DNA of 52,857 nucleotides from Collinsella sp. (GTDB lineage: Bacteria > Actinomycetota > Coriobacteriia > Coriobacteriales > Coriobacteriaceae): contig WGSL01000006.1 of the NCBI GenBank assembly GCA_014871665.1, positions 1 through 52,857 of the forward strand, written 5' to 3'. A program made the translations under genes and the position numbers. Positions within the stretch are counted from its first letter, which is position 1; each line of letters opens with the position of its first letter. This document shows positions 23,824-31,430 of this stretch, in pieces. The notes beneath the pieces were generated by a model. The model saw nothing but the letters and a program-made list of their open reading frames with translations, was not told where the DNA came from and did no database searches.

Positions 23824-24086
23824 CGACCCCTTTGCCGAGCTCGCTCGATCTCCTGCCAAAATTTCTTCTGGACTGGAGACAAGGCATGAATGATAAGCCA
23901 CCCACGGACAAGCTCGACCGCAACAAGTTCCACACTTCGACCATCTGGAAGCCATCCAATGGCAAGCCATCTCGGCGGCTCGTCCTCCGACTCGCGGCGA
24001 ATGCACTCAGTAACCGCGAACCAGGCACCTAGTACCTGCTTTTCCGTCAGGTGCTTTTTAGCGTTGGGATGGATCTCAACATCCAT
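23820..24086 (-). CDS. Small basic toxin-like protein (BrnT-like)
   Basis: An 88-aa protein: MDVEIHPNAKKHLTEKQV, then a beta-rich middle (PPRWLAIGWLPDGRSVELVAVEL, RGWLIIHALSP) and a C-terminal basic helix (KKFWQEIERARQRGR). The layout resembles BrnT/RelE-type ribonuclease toxins, but the match is structural intuition only. Start at 24086 with GGAGAAG upstream; a longer frame is rejected because it lacks a ribosome site. Coupled to the RHH gene through ATGA. Confidence 0.65.
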   Translation of the reverse strand: MDVEIHPNAKKHLTEKQVLGAWFAVTECIRRESEDEPPRWLAIGWLPDGRSVELVAVELVRGWLIIHALSPVQKKFWQEIERARQRGR

Positions 24087-24144
24087 GCATCTTCTCCTCC
24101 ATCTTACCAAATTTCGTATGACGAAAGTCCACTGTCGCCAATTC

Positions 24145-24504
24145 TTAAGCCGGCACGCGTTGGAGAGCAGGGGTCGAAACAATGATTGAAGGACGCTCTA
24201 GTACGCCCCAGGCGCCGGGGCAGGAGCACATACGCCATGGACGTACGTTTTCGTAGCATACGAGAACGTAGCCGCTTGCATCGATAAAGGCGATGTCGAT
24301 GGGATAGGCCATAAAACACGTGTGGACTGAGGAACAGTGCGGAAATGCCATGACAAGCGGCAGGCCATTGGCGGCAACCGGACGCCGTCCCAGCATGCCG
24401 CGCAGGCGCACGGCAAACGACTCCGCCACCACAAACTCGGCCGGCGTCCAACCCAGCCTGTTGAGTGCCCGCGCGTAAGCGATGTAGGACGAGACCGCGG
24501 TCAC
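24145..24504 (-). CDS. DUF192 family protein of the Tad locus
   Basis: A 119-aa DUF192 protein: FVVAESFAVRLRGMLGRRP, then MAFPHCSSVHTCFMAYPIDIAFIDASGYVLVCYENVRPWRMC, with the family's characteristic GMLGR and MxxxIDIAFID motifs. The start is GTG at 24504 overlapping the stop of the upstream TadE-like gene (GTGA). DUF192 genes are often found beside Tad pilus genes, but their role is unknown. Last gene of the tad operon. Confidence 0.82.
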   Translation of the reverse strand: MTAVSSYIAYARALNRLGWTPAEFVVAESFAVRLRGMLGRRPVAANGLPLVMAFPHCSSVHTCFMAYPIDIAFIDASGYVLVCYENVRPWRMCSCPGAWGVLERPSIIVSTPALQRVPA

Positions 24505-24977
24505 ATGACCACCCCCGGACGCCACGGATCGACCGTCACCGCGCGCTCGTGCGACAACGTTGTCGGCGCCCCCAGCGGAACGCCAGCGATGCTGAGAGAA
24601 GTCGGCCACGGCTCATAGTGCATGGTGCAGGTGTAGGTCCTAAACGTACCGGATAGGGAGAGCAGGCCACCATCCGATGCCTCCGCGCCTTGCTCGCTCG
24701 ACACTTCGATCTGCAAGTCATAGCCTTCCATGGCATTCAGAATTTGAGCCTGAACCGTCGCCGAGGCATCGGCAGAGCTCTCGTCACCTTCCCCGCCCGG
24801 CGCCACAGCGTGCGCCAGCACGATGTCGGGCACCACGCGGTCGAAGCGCGCGACAGCGCCGGCAAAGATCATGACGTTGTACACGATGAGTGCCAGCACC
24901 AGCAAAACGGGCGTAACCACTGCCATCTCCACCGTCGCTTGGGCGCGCTCCTCGCGCAGACGCATGCGAATACTCAT
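24501..24977 (-). CDS. TadE-like pseudopilin
   Basis: A 158-aa protein with the TadE signature: a short basic leader (MSIRMRLREER) then AQATVEMAVVTPVLLVLALIVYNVMIFAGAV, a prepilin-like N-terminal helix with the conserved Glu. The remainder is an extracytoplasmic domain of unknown fold. Its start codon overlaps the stop of the big TadG-like gene (TAATG) and its stop overlaps the DUF192 start. Presumed minor pilin of the Flp pilus, processed by a prepilin peptidase encoded elsewhere. Confidence 0.83.
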   Translation of the reverse strand: MSIRMRLREERAQATVEMAVVTPVLLVLALIVYNVMIFAGAVARFDRVVPDIVLAHAVAPGGEGDESSADASATVQAQILNAMEGYDLQIEVSSEQGAEASDGGLLSLSGTFRTYTCTMHYEPWPTSLSIAGVPLGAPTTLSHERAVTVDPWRPGVVM

Positions 24978-27130
24978 TACGACCCACCGCCCAGAGCGCC
25001 AACCAGTGTCGCGACATCGACGGTGAGTGGGATGGAGCCGCCGCCGGGCAGAGGAATCTCCGCAAGCGTGAACACCGTACCGCTAATGGTGCGTTCGACT
25101 TGATATTCCAACGCCTCGCAAAGCGCCTTGGGATCGGTCACGCCCAACGGAATACTTCGCAGTTTGTCTTGCGCTTGAGAGAGACCAGCAATGTCAGACC
25201 CCGGACTCTTAATGACGTTGGCGGAATCGGTCAGCACTGGCTTTCGCAGGCGCAAGTCGCACGGCTCCAGACCCAACGCCGCCACGGACGCCGAAGCGGT
25301 ATCGCCGAGCCACGATGCGATGGAGCCCAACGCGCCACTGCCCCCTCCTAGGTCTTTAATCATCTCGTCCATAAGCTCGTCGGCCGAACCTTGGATGTCT
25401 CCGTATCCCACAAGCAGCCGTCCCCAAACATCCATGACGCCATCGAGTACGCCGGCAACGCCGCCCGAGCGTTCCTTCAATGTTGAGAAAAATCGCGAAA
25501 GCACGTTGTTTTGCGCCGTCGCCTCATCGGGCGCCAACACCGCGGCAGAGATGGCACCGCGATCGCCAAGCCTGACTGCCGTGTTAAACGAAGAGTTGAG
25601 CTCATCGGGGCTCGAAATGGCACCCGAAACCGCAAGGGCAACCACGCCGTTGCGGCCGGGCGGGGCGATACGCGGGCGCTCGCCGGAAAGCTCCTTGATG
25701 GCCTGGTCAAACGCATTGCCCGCACGGTCGGCCTCATCCTCGGTCTGACGCTCAAGTTCGAGTTCTTTGTTGCGGCAGTCGACGTAGTCTTCCAGAGCCT
25801 CTTTGAACTTATCGAAGTGGTACTCGAAGCCCCTTTCGACAGAAGTCGTTGCAATCGCAACGTACCCTAAAGACGACACACCGAAATGGCATTCGCTACA
25901 CGTTTCGTGACCGTCAAAATCTGCGACGGACGCCAGCCCACCCGGCTTTCCTTTTTTGTAATTTGGACAGTCAGTCCCATAATGCAAATAGGTAACTTTA
26001 TCTACTTCACTCGTGGGCCAGCGCGCATCGGTATAGAGCTCAGTCATCCGCGCCTCATCTGGATTTCGCGGAAGGAAAGGGATGTGGACGGAAACTTTGC
26101 CGTCCTCTTCAGTTATATATGCCCGCTCGACTTCTTCGCTCGCATAAGCGAAGAACACCTTTCGTGCAGCAGAATCTGCCTGTTTTTCCGGACCCTCGCC
26201 AAGCGGTTTCTCATTTGCCAGGCGCTGGCGATAGTAGGCCTTCGCGCGATCGAACGCCACTTGCGGTTCCCACGTAACGCTCGAAGCGTAATGCGGATTT
26301 TGAGCACCAGAGAGATCCGTTAGACTTTTCGCACGCTCCCACATGCAAGAACAGCTGCTGACCGAGCCCTTGTCAGACCCACCACAATCCGCCAGCCAAG
26401 CGCGCTCTTTAGCCTTCGCCGTGTCCTCAGAAGCCTTCCGCAGCTCCTCGGCCGCACGCTCTAAATCATCTGATGTGTCTTTAATGGCATCGGTCGAGAT
26501 CTCGGACCCTTTGAGCGCAGCGAAGTCCGACTCGGATGTCCTGGGCACGGCAAGCGCCGTACCGGTATAGGTCACACTATCGATATCCTGCGCCGACACC
26601 GCCTGCGTGGCACGCGCGGCGATCAGATACGGCAGAGCCGTCTCGATTTTCTGTAAGCCTTCCGATGCGCTTTTGGCAAACTTGTTGCGCGTTTTAATGA
26701 TCTCAATCCCGGTGTCGACCATATTGCCGGCAACTGGTTCGGCACCCGGGATGAGGATGGCGACCAGGCCCGTCCCGATCGTGGCAAACCCCGCCAGACC
26801 CAGACTCAAGATGCTCGCATCCACCACCGTGGCAGCCGTGTGATAGGACGACACTACGTTGACACCCGCCAGCGCGCCGCTATCGGCCGCCACCTGGGTG
26901 TCCCCGGCACGCGACATGCTCCATATCGCCGCGGTCGACGAAAACAACAACGTGAGCACCACTAGGATGACCACGGCAGAAGAAAGCGTGGTGTAGGCAC
27001 CGTCTTCGATAAACAGGTCGATACCGGCGCGGCCCATAAAGCCGCCTCGCTTGCGATGGCAGCTCGGACGGCGCGTCAAAACGCATCTAGACCAGAAACG
27101 CTTAATCCCATGCAGCAATCCACGAATCAT
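24977..27130 (-). CDS. TadG-like Flp pilus assembly protein with large extracytoplasmic region
   Basis: A 717-aa protein. After a basic N-terminus with an RKRGG stretch comes one membrane span at about residues 45-70 (LSSAVVILVVLTLLFSSTAAIWSM), then DTQVAADSGALAGVNVV, the typical TadG/pilus-assembly motif. A second hydrophobic stretch is at about 105-130. The rest includes a helical DDLERAAEELRKASEDTAKAKE region and a cysteine cluster (CGGS...CSC, and CPNYKKGKPGG...CSECHFG). The start at 27130 has GGAGGGAGATT and overlaps the upstream gene by 29 bp. A further Met at 27037 is a weaker alternative. Confidence 0.82.
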   Translation of the reverse strand: MIRGLLHGIKRFWSRCVLTRRPSCHRKRGGFMGRAGIDLFIEDGAYTTLSSAVVILVVLTLLFSSTAAIWSMSRAGDTQVAADSGALAGVNVVSSYHTAATVVDASILSLGLAGFATIGTGLVAILIPGAEPVAGNMVDTGIEIIKTRNKFAKSASEGLQKIETALPYLIAARATQAVSAQDIDSVTYTGTALAVPRTSESDFAALKGSEISTDAIKDTSDDLERAAEELRKASEDTAKAKERAWLADCGGSDKGSVSSCSCMWERAKSLTDLSGAQNPHYASSVTWEPQVAFDRAKAYYRQRLANEKPLGEGPEKQADSAARKVFFAYASEEVERAYITEEDGKVSVHIPFLPRNPDEARMTELYTDARWPTSEVDKVTYLHYGTDCPNYKKGKPGGLASVADFDGHETCSECHFGVSSLGYVAIATTSVERGFEYHFDKFKEALEDYVDCRNKELELERQTEDEADRAGNAFDQAIKELSGERPRIAPPGRNGVVALAVSGAISSPDELNSSFNTAVRLGDRGAISAAVLAPDEATAQNNVLSRFFSTLKERSGGVAGVLDGVMDVWGRLLVGYGDIQGSADELMDEMIKDLGGGSGALGSIASWLGDTASASVAALGLEPCDLRLRKPVLTDSANVIKSPGSDIAGLSQAQDKLRSIPLGVTDPKALCEALEYQVERTISGTVFTLAEIPLPGGGSIPLTVDVATLVGALGGGS

Positions 27131-27638
27131 AATCTCCCTCCAGCCATTCGGGACGCGATTGATACGAGACATCGACCTTGAGCTCAACGTAGCCGCCCTC
27201 GGCGGTACCACCCATAGCCCGCGCAAACGCGCCGATCACAGGCAACGGCTTGACCTCGCCGGAAACGGACACGGCCGAGACGCCACCCGCACCGGCCCGG
27301 CCAAGCTCGATATCCCACGACAACGGCCCGCCGGCATGAAAGATCGAAACGTTGGGCACTGCGGCAAGCCGGCGGCGGGTGAACTCCTTAAGATCGTCGT
27401 CCTCCGCCGTCGTCGTGGTCATGAGCCGCGCGGTCTCGGCGGCGGCAGACTCCATGACCGCGCGCGTATAGAGCAGGCACACTGGTTGCAGTGCGAGAAG
27501 GATGAGCGTCAGAAACGTCGGCAGCAAAAAAGCGGCCTCGACCGTAGACTGCGCCCGGTCCTCGCGCGCGATATCAATACAACGCGATGTCCTTAGCGCC
27601 CGCAGCGGCGTCGATAAACGACGTCGAGGCAACGCCAT
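27102..27638 (-). CDS. TadE/TadF-like pseudopilin
   Basis: About 178 aa if started at ATG 27638. The recognisable part begins IAREDRAQSTVEAAFLLPTFLTLILLALQPVCLLYTRAVMESAAAETARLM, the TadE helix with conserved Glu, followed by a soluble domain. The start is uncertain: ATG 27638 overlaps the upstream gene by 65 bp and has only a weak GGGCGG site; a non-ATG start nearer 27575 is possible. The C-terminus overlaps the TadG-like start. Confidence 0.7.
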   Translation of the reverse strand: MALPRRRLSTPLRALRTSRCIDIAREDRAQSTVEAAFLLPTFLTLILLALQPVCLLYTRAVMESAAAETARLMTTTTAEDDDLKEFTRRRLAAVPNVSIFHAGGPLSWDIELGRAGAGGVSAVSVSGEVKPLPVIGAFARAMGGTAEGGYVELKVDVSYQSRPEWLEGDYDSWIAAWD

Positions 27639-27792
27639 GGGATGCCGCCCGCTCAACCAGCGCCGCCAAGCGCCCATCGGTGCCAGCACGCCAAAGCCCC
27701 GCGATCGCCAGCACGATCGATAACAGCGCCACCGTGACGATGGCGTATTCGACCGTTGCCTGGGCAGACTCCTCGCGCAGGACGTCATGCAT
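27574..27792 (-). CDS. Small TadE/Flp-like pilin, 72 aa
   Basis: MHDVLREESAQATVEYAIVTVALLSIVLAIAGLWRAG: a short leader then the ATVEYA motif and a single hydrophobic helix, intermediate between Flp pilins and TadE. The rest is a short A/G-rich tail. It starts 1 bp after the upstream stop, with GGAGGGG upstream. It may be a second pilin subunit. Confidence 0.75.
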   Translation of the reverse strand: MHDVLREESAQATVEYAIVTVALLSIVLAIAGLWRAGTDGRLAALVERAASHGVASTSFIDAAAGAKDIALY

Positions 27793-27793
27793 T

Positions 27794-28357
27794 TCACGAC
27801 CCCTCCTTTGAGTTCGATGCCTGCGGGCTCAGGCGGATCACGCGCAGGCGGCACGAGGCATCGCCGGCATCCGCAGCAACCGTCACCATATCGACCCAGC
27901 CACGTCCATCGCGCACGATGGCGCCCCATACGTTGCCCTTAATATCGAGATAGCCGCTCAGGGCGAGCTGGGCCGTTGGCACCTCGCGGTAGGCGCGTAA
28001 CATATCCGCCGCTGCCTCGGTCATCGGTCGGTCCTCGGACCATGCAAGCCGGACCGCAATCGCGTTGCCCTCAGGCGAATCCGTCGCAGTGGCAGACCGC
28101 TTGTCGAGCGTCCGCAGAAAGGTTTGCGCCGTGACAGCGACATCCGAATCGTCCGCATCTCGCGTCTCATCTTTTTGAGACGCCACCGCCGAATCTGAGC
28201 CCGAATCGAAGGCGGCCCCAGGACGCTGCTGCCGCGCGGCGTTAAGCCCCCAAAGCACCGCCGCTATCGCCACGACCAGGCAAGCAAACACCAGCAGTAC
28301 CCCGATGGGGCGCTCGCCCTCTACAGGCTGTTGATGCCCTCGCTGATAGCGTTCCAT
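27794..28357 (-). CDS. Membrane-anchored hypothetical protein of the Tad locus
   Basis: About 187 aa with one N-terminal membrane span (GVLLVFACLVVAIAAVLWGL, near residues 18-38) followed by a polar linker (S/D/A-rich) and a soluble domain (FLRTLDKRSATATD...ALSGYLDIKGNVWGAIVRDGRGWVDMVTVAAD). Family not recognised. It overlaps the flp gene by 37 bp if the ATG at 28357 is used; the site there is weak. Probably a structural or assembly part of the pilus, by position only. Confidence 0.65.
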   Translation of the reverse strand: MERYQRGHQQPVEGERPIGVLLVFACLVVAIAAVLWGLNAARQQRPGAAFDSGSDSAVASQKDETRDADDSDVAVTAQTFLRTLDKRSATATDSPEGNAIAVRLAWSEDRPMTEAAADMLRAYREVPTAQLALSGYLDIKGNVWGAIVRDGRGWVDMVTVAADAGDASCRLRVIRLSPQASNSKEGS

Positions 28358-28554
28358 AGATCTTGGACCTTGCCCTTAAATGCGACGATGGCGATAATCG
28401 CGATCACCACGAGCACGCCGACCAAGATGGCATACTCGGTGGTACCCTGTGCGCTCTCCTCCTGCAATAGCTCCCTGGCGCACTGACGAACATGTGCCGC
28501 CCGGCAAAACGCCCAGCCCTGGACCTTGCCAGCAGCATCAGTCATCGTGTTCAT
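28321..28554 (-). CDS. flp: Flp-family type IVb pilin
   Basis: A 77-aa major pilin candidate. Leader of about 37 residues ending in EESAQG, then TTEYAILVGVLVVIAIIAIVAF: the G/TTEYA cleavage context with Glu at +3 and Tyr at +4 fits the prepilin peptidase site of Flp pilins. The short C-terminus is FKGKVQDLWNAISEGINSL. GGGAGGAATAC precedes the ATG. The leader is longer than in many Flp pilins. Confidence 0.9.
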   Translation of the reverse strand: MNTMTDAAGKVQGWAFCRAAHVRQCARELLQEESAQGTTEYAILVGVLVVIAIIAIVAFKGKVQDLWNAISEGINSL

Positions 28555-28564
28555 GTATTCCTCC

Positions 28565-29206
28565 CTACATCATCCCGCCTGCTCCCAGCAGCGGGCCCAA
28601 TATGGACAGAAGCAACGCCGGCAAGATGAGCGTGCCGGTGGGAATCAGCAGCTTGACGGGCGCACGCTCGATCTCGCGCTCGACCGCGGCGCGATGAGCC
28701 GCACGGATCTCGCGACTTTGAGCGGCCAGCGTCTCGGCAAGTGGGGCACCCAGGGCGAGCGCCTGCCCCACCGTGATGGCAAAGGTCTCGAGCGCTCGCA
28801 CGTCCAGGTCGCGCGCGGCGGCCAACAACTCGTCCTCACGCGTGCCCACGCCCACCTGCCACGCCATGCAGGCGCGCTCAAGGCGAAGAGCGAGCACTGA
28901 CCGGCGGTTGGCGCAGAAAATCTCAAGCGCCGCATCAAACGAAAGACCGGCCGAAAGACCCAAGCGCACAACATCGATCATCTCGGACACTTCGCCGAGC
29001 GACACTCGCGCCGGGCCGCCCGCTCCAACCGCGCCCTTCACTCGCGCGGTCAGAGCATCGACCACCGAGCGACCCGCGGCAGCGACCAGCACCGCCTCGC
29101 GCTTGCAGGCCCCTGCGATCTTGCGTGCATCCGCCCGATCAAAACCCGTCGCGACAAATACACTCAGGGCGCACAGGCAAGCCGCAACTGCAACCGGGGC
29201 GCTCAT
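28565..29206 (-). CDS. tadC: Type II/IV secretion F-domain protein TadC
   Basis: A 213-aa inner-membrane platform protein with a T2SSF domain: GEVSEMIDVVRLGLSAGLSFDAALEIF, then LAAARDLDVRALETFAITVGQALALGAPLAETLAAQSREIRAAHRAAVEREIERAPVKLLIPTG, and a C-terminal span. ATG 29206 overlaps the tadB stop in ATGA. Partner of TadB in building the pilus under TadA power. Confidence 0.88.
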   Translation of the reverse strand: MSAPVAVAACLCALSVFVATGFDRADARKIAGACKREAVLVAAAGRSVVDALTARVKGAVGAGGPARVSLGEVSEMIDVVRLGLSAGLSFDAALEIFCANRRSVLALRLERACMAWQVGVGTREDELLAAARDLDVRALETFAITVGQALALGAPLAETLAAQSREIRAAHRAAVEREIERAPVKLLIPTGTLILPALLLSILGPLLGAGGMM

Positions 29207-30129
29207 AGCTCCACCCGCATAATGCGCCGGATAACCACCAGGGCAACGGCATTGAGGGCAAGACCCAGCACCACAGCGCCCGCGCCGGCAGGCGTCGCAA
29301 GACCGCGACGAAAATCTGCCGAAAGCAGCGCCAACACCGCGCACATGCCCGCCGGCATCGCCGCGACCATATGCGCAGACATGCGAGCCTGCGACGTCTT
29401 AACATCCAGGCGGCGCTTGAGCTCAATGCGCTCCCCCACCATGCTCGACGCCTCGGACAGTAAGTCGGCAAGCGGAGCGCCGGTGCGCTGAGACACCTTA
29501 AGCGCCAAGGTCACAAGCGAAAGACCGGGGGCGTCGATACGCACGAGCAAGTCATCGAGCGCGTCGGTCGCCGAGATGCCGCAATCGATCGCCGCCGCCA
29601 CCCGCAAAAACTCGGTATGCACCGGCTCTTGCGCATGAGCGCCCACAAAGCGCATGCCCTGGGCCAGCGAATGTCCCGAGGCAAGCGACATGGAAAGTGC
29701 GGTAAACGCCTCGGGCATTGCCTCTTCTGCATCGTGTTGCTCGCGCCGGCTCTCAAAGCCATCCCGAGCGGCACCAACGGCAAACGGAGCAACAAGTCCC
29801 AAGGCAAATCCGAGGGGCGATAACGACACCATCGTTAGTAAAACGCAGCAGACACCGCTCGATAGCAGCAGAAACGCCAAACGTCCCGAAGCATCTTCGA
29901 TCACGAGGCCAAGGCGATGCGCCGGAGCCAGCGATGCCCACGAACGGGCGATCTTTTTCAGCAGATCGTTTTCCACCAGCTCACGCGGCAGCTTCTCTGC
30001 CACCGTCTCGAGCGCCTGACGTGCCAGCTCCGCCGGCGGTACCTGCGGCACACGAGGTTCCGCCCCGCACGCCGTCGCGACAGAAAGCCCTGCCAAGCCC
30101 CCTACGACGAGGGGCACAGTGATCTCCAT
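29203..30129 (-). CDS. tadB: Type II/IV secretion F-domain protein TadB
   Basis: A 308-aa inner-membrane protein: membrane segment near residues 85-125, then AMPEAFTALSMSLASGHSLAQGMRFVG and SLVTLALKVSQRTGAPLADLLSEASSMVGERIELKRRLDVKTSQARMSAHMVAAMPAG, characteristic of TadB. GGAGGTGGACGA precedes the ATG. It overlaps tadA by 28 bp and tadC by 4 bp. Confidence 0.9.
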   Translation of the reverse strand: MEITVPLVVGGLAGLSVATACGAEPRVPQVPPAELARQALETVAEKLPRELVENDLLKKIARSWASLAPAHRLGLVIEDASGRLAFLLLSSGVCCVLLTMVSLSPLGFALGLVAPFAVGAARDGFESRREQHDAEEAMPEAFTALSMSLASGHSLAQGMRFVGAHAQEPVHTEFLRVAAAIDCGISATDALDDLLVRIDAPGLSLVTLALKVSQRTGAPLADLLSEASSMVGERIELKRRLDVKTSQARMSAHMVAAMPAGMCAVLALLSADFRRGLATPAGAGAVVLGLALNAVALVVIRRIMRVEL

Positions 30130-31430
30130 TCGTCCACCTCCTCTTGTGTGAGCGTCCCCGACCGCAGGCCTTCTGCGATAAACGGCGGCTCGCGGTCAAG
30201 CGTCCAGGTGCGCTCGGCGGCATCGAACGTCACATAGCGCTCGAGCTCTACGCCACCCGATGCGGCGCGTCGCACTCCCGAATACGAGGAGACGAAACGC
30301 CTGCCATCGGCGTGGCGCTCGGACATCACGATGCCGTCGAGCGCCATGGCAATCTGCTCCTCGATGAGCTCGCTCGGCAGATCGATGCCATAACGTGCAA
30401 GCAACGTCAGACGCACCACGGCCCCCTGTTCTGAACCCGCATGAAGTGTGGTGAGCGACCCGTCGTGGCCCGTGTTCATGGCCTGCAACATGTCGCAGCA
30501 CTCGGCACCGCGCACCTCGCCTACCACGATGCGGTCGGGGCGCATGCGTAGGGCATTAGTTACCAGGTCGCGGATCGTCACCGCGCCCTCACCCTCAATT
30601 GAAGCCTCGCGCGCCTCTAGGCGCACCACGTGCGGATGATGTGCAAACTTGAGCTCGGCAGAGTCCTCGATCGTCACGATGCGCTCGCCGGTGGAAATCT
30701 CACATGACAACGCGTTGAGCAGGGTGGTCTTACCAGATCCCGTGCCTCCCGCAACCGCCAGGTCCTGTCGCAGCGACACCGCGCACGACAGCAGCTGCGC
30801 ATACCAAAGCGGCAGCGACCCCAGCCCCACAAGCTCGTCCAGCGAGCAGATACGGTCCGAGAACTTTCGGATGGTGAGAATCGGTCCGTCAATCGCCACA
30901 GGCGGAATCACCGCGTTGACGCGATAGCCCGTTTTGAGGCGGGCGTTGACGATGGGGCTGCGCTCGTCGATACGGCGGCCAAGTGGCGAGATGATGCGGT
31001 CGATAAGCACCCGAATCTGCTCATCATCCTCAAACGCATGCTCGATGGGGTACAAGACGCCACCACGTTCAAAGAAAGCCGAGCGGCAGCCGTTGATCAT
31101 GATCTCGGTAACGGTGTCGTCCTCGATGAGCGGCTGCAACGGCCCCAAGCCCACCACGTCGTCCAAGATCTCGTCGATGATGGTCTCGCGCTCGGGCGTC
31201 GCCAGGTCGCCCGGCTCCTCCACGTTGAGCGCCGCCTCCACCGCAGGACGCAATTCCGAGCGGGCGCGCGCCGGATCGATGTATGCGCTGATACGCGCCA
31301 CCTCGTCATAGCCCATGCGGTCCATCACGGCGCGCTTGGTGCGGCGCTTGACGGCACGGTGGCGCCCCGCATCAACAGGCGCCGCCGCCGCGGCCGCACC
31401 GGCTTCCTTAATCCTTGTTTGCAAGCTCAT
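30102..31430 (-). CDS. tadA: Flp pilus assembly ATPase TadA (CpaF)
   Basis: A 442-aa secretion-superfamily ATPase powering pilus extension. The N-terminal region (residues 1-150) carries DDVVGLGPLQPLIEDDTVTEIMING. Walker A is GGTGSGKTTLLNAL, the Asp box is IVTIEDSAELK, Walker B is RPDRIVVGEVRGAE, and the His box is TGHDGSLTTLHAGS. The start overlaps the TadZ stop in ATGA. Confidence 0.95.
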   Translation of the reverse strand: MSLQTRIKEAGAAAAAAPVDAGRHRAVKRRTKRAVMDRMGYDEVARISAYIDPARARSELRPAVEAALNVEEPGDLATPERETIIDEILDDVVGLGPLQPLIEDDTVTEIMINGCRSAFFERGGVLYPIEHAFEDDEQIRVLIDRIISPLGRRIDERSPIVNARLKTGYRVNAVIPPVAIDGPILTIRKFSDRICSLDELVGLGSLPLWYAQLLSCAVSLRQDLAVAGGTGSGKTTLLNALSCEISTGERIVTIEDSAELKFAHHPHVVRLEAREASIEGEGAVTIRDLVTNALRMRPDRIVVGEVRGAECCDMLQAMNTGHDGSLTTLHAGSEQGAVVRLTLLARYGIDLPSELIEEQIAMALDGIVMSERHADGRRFVSSYSGVRRAASGGVELERYVTFDAAERTWTLDREPPFIAEGLRSGTLTQEEVDEWRSLCPSS

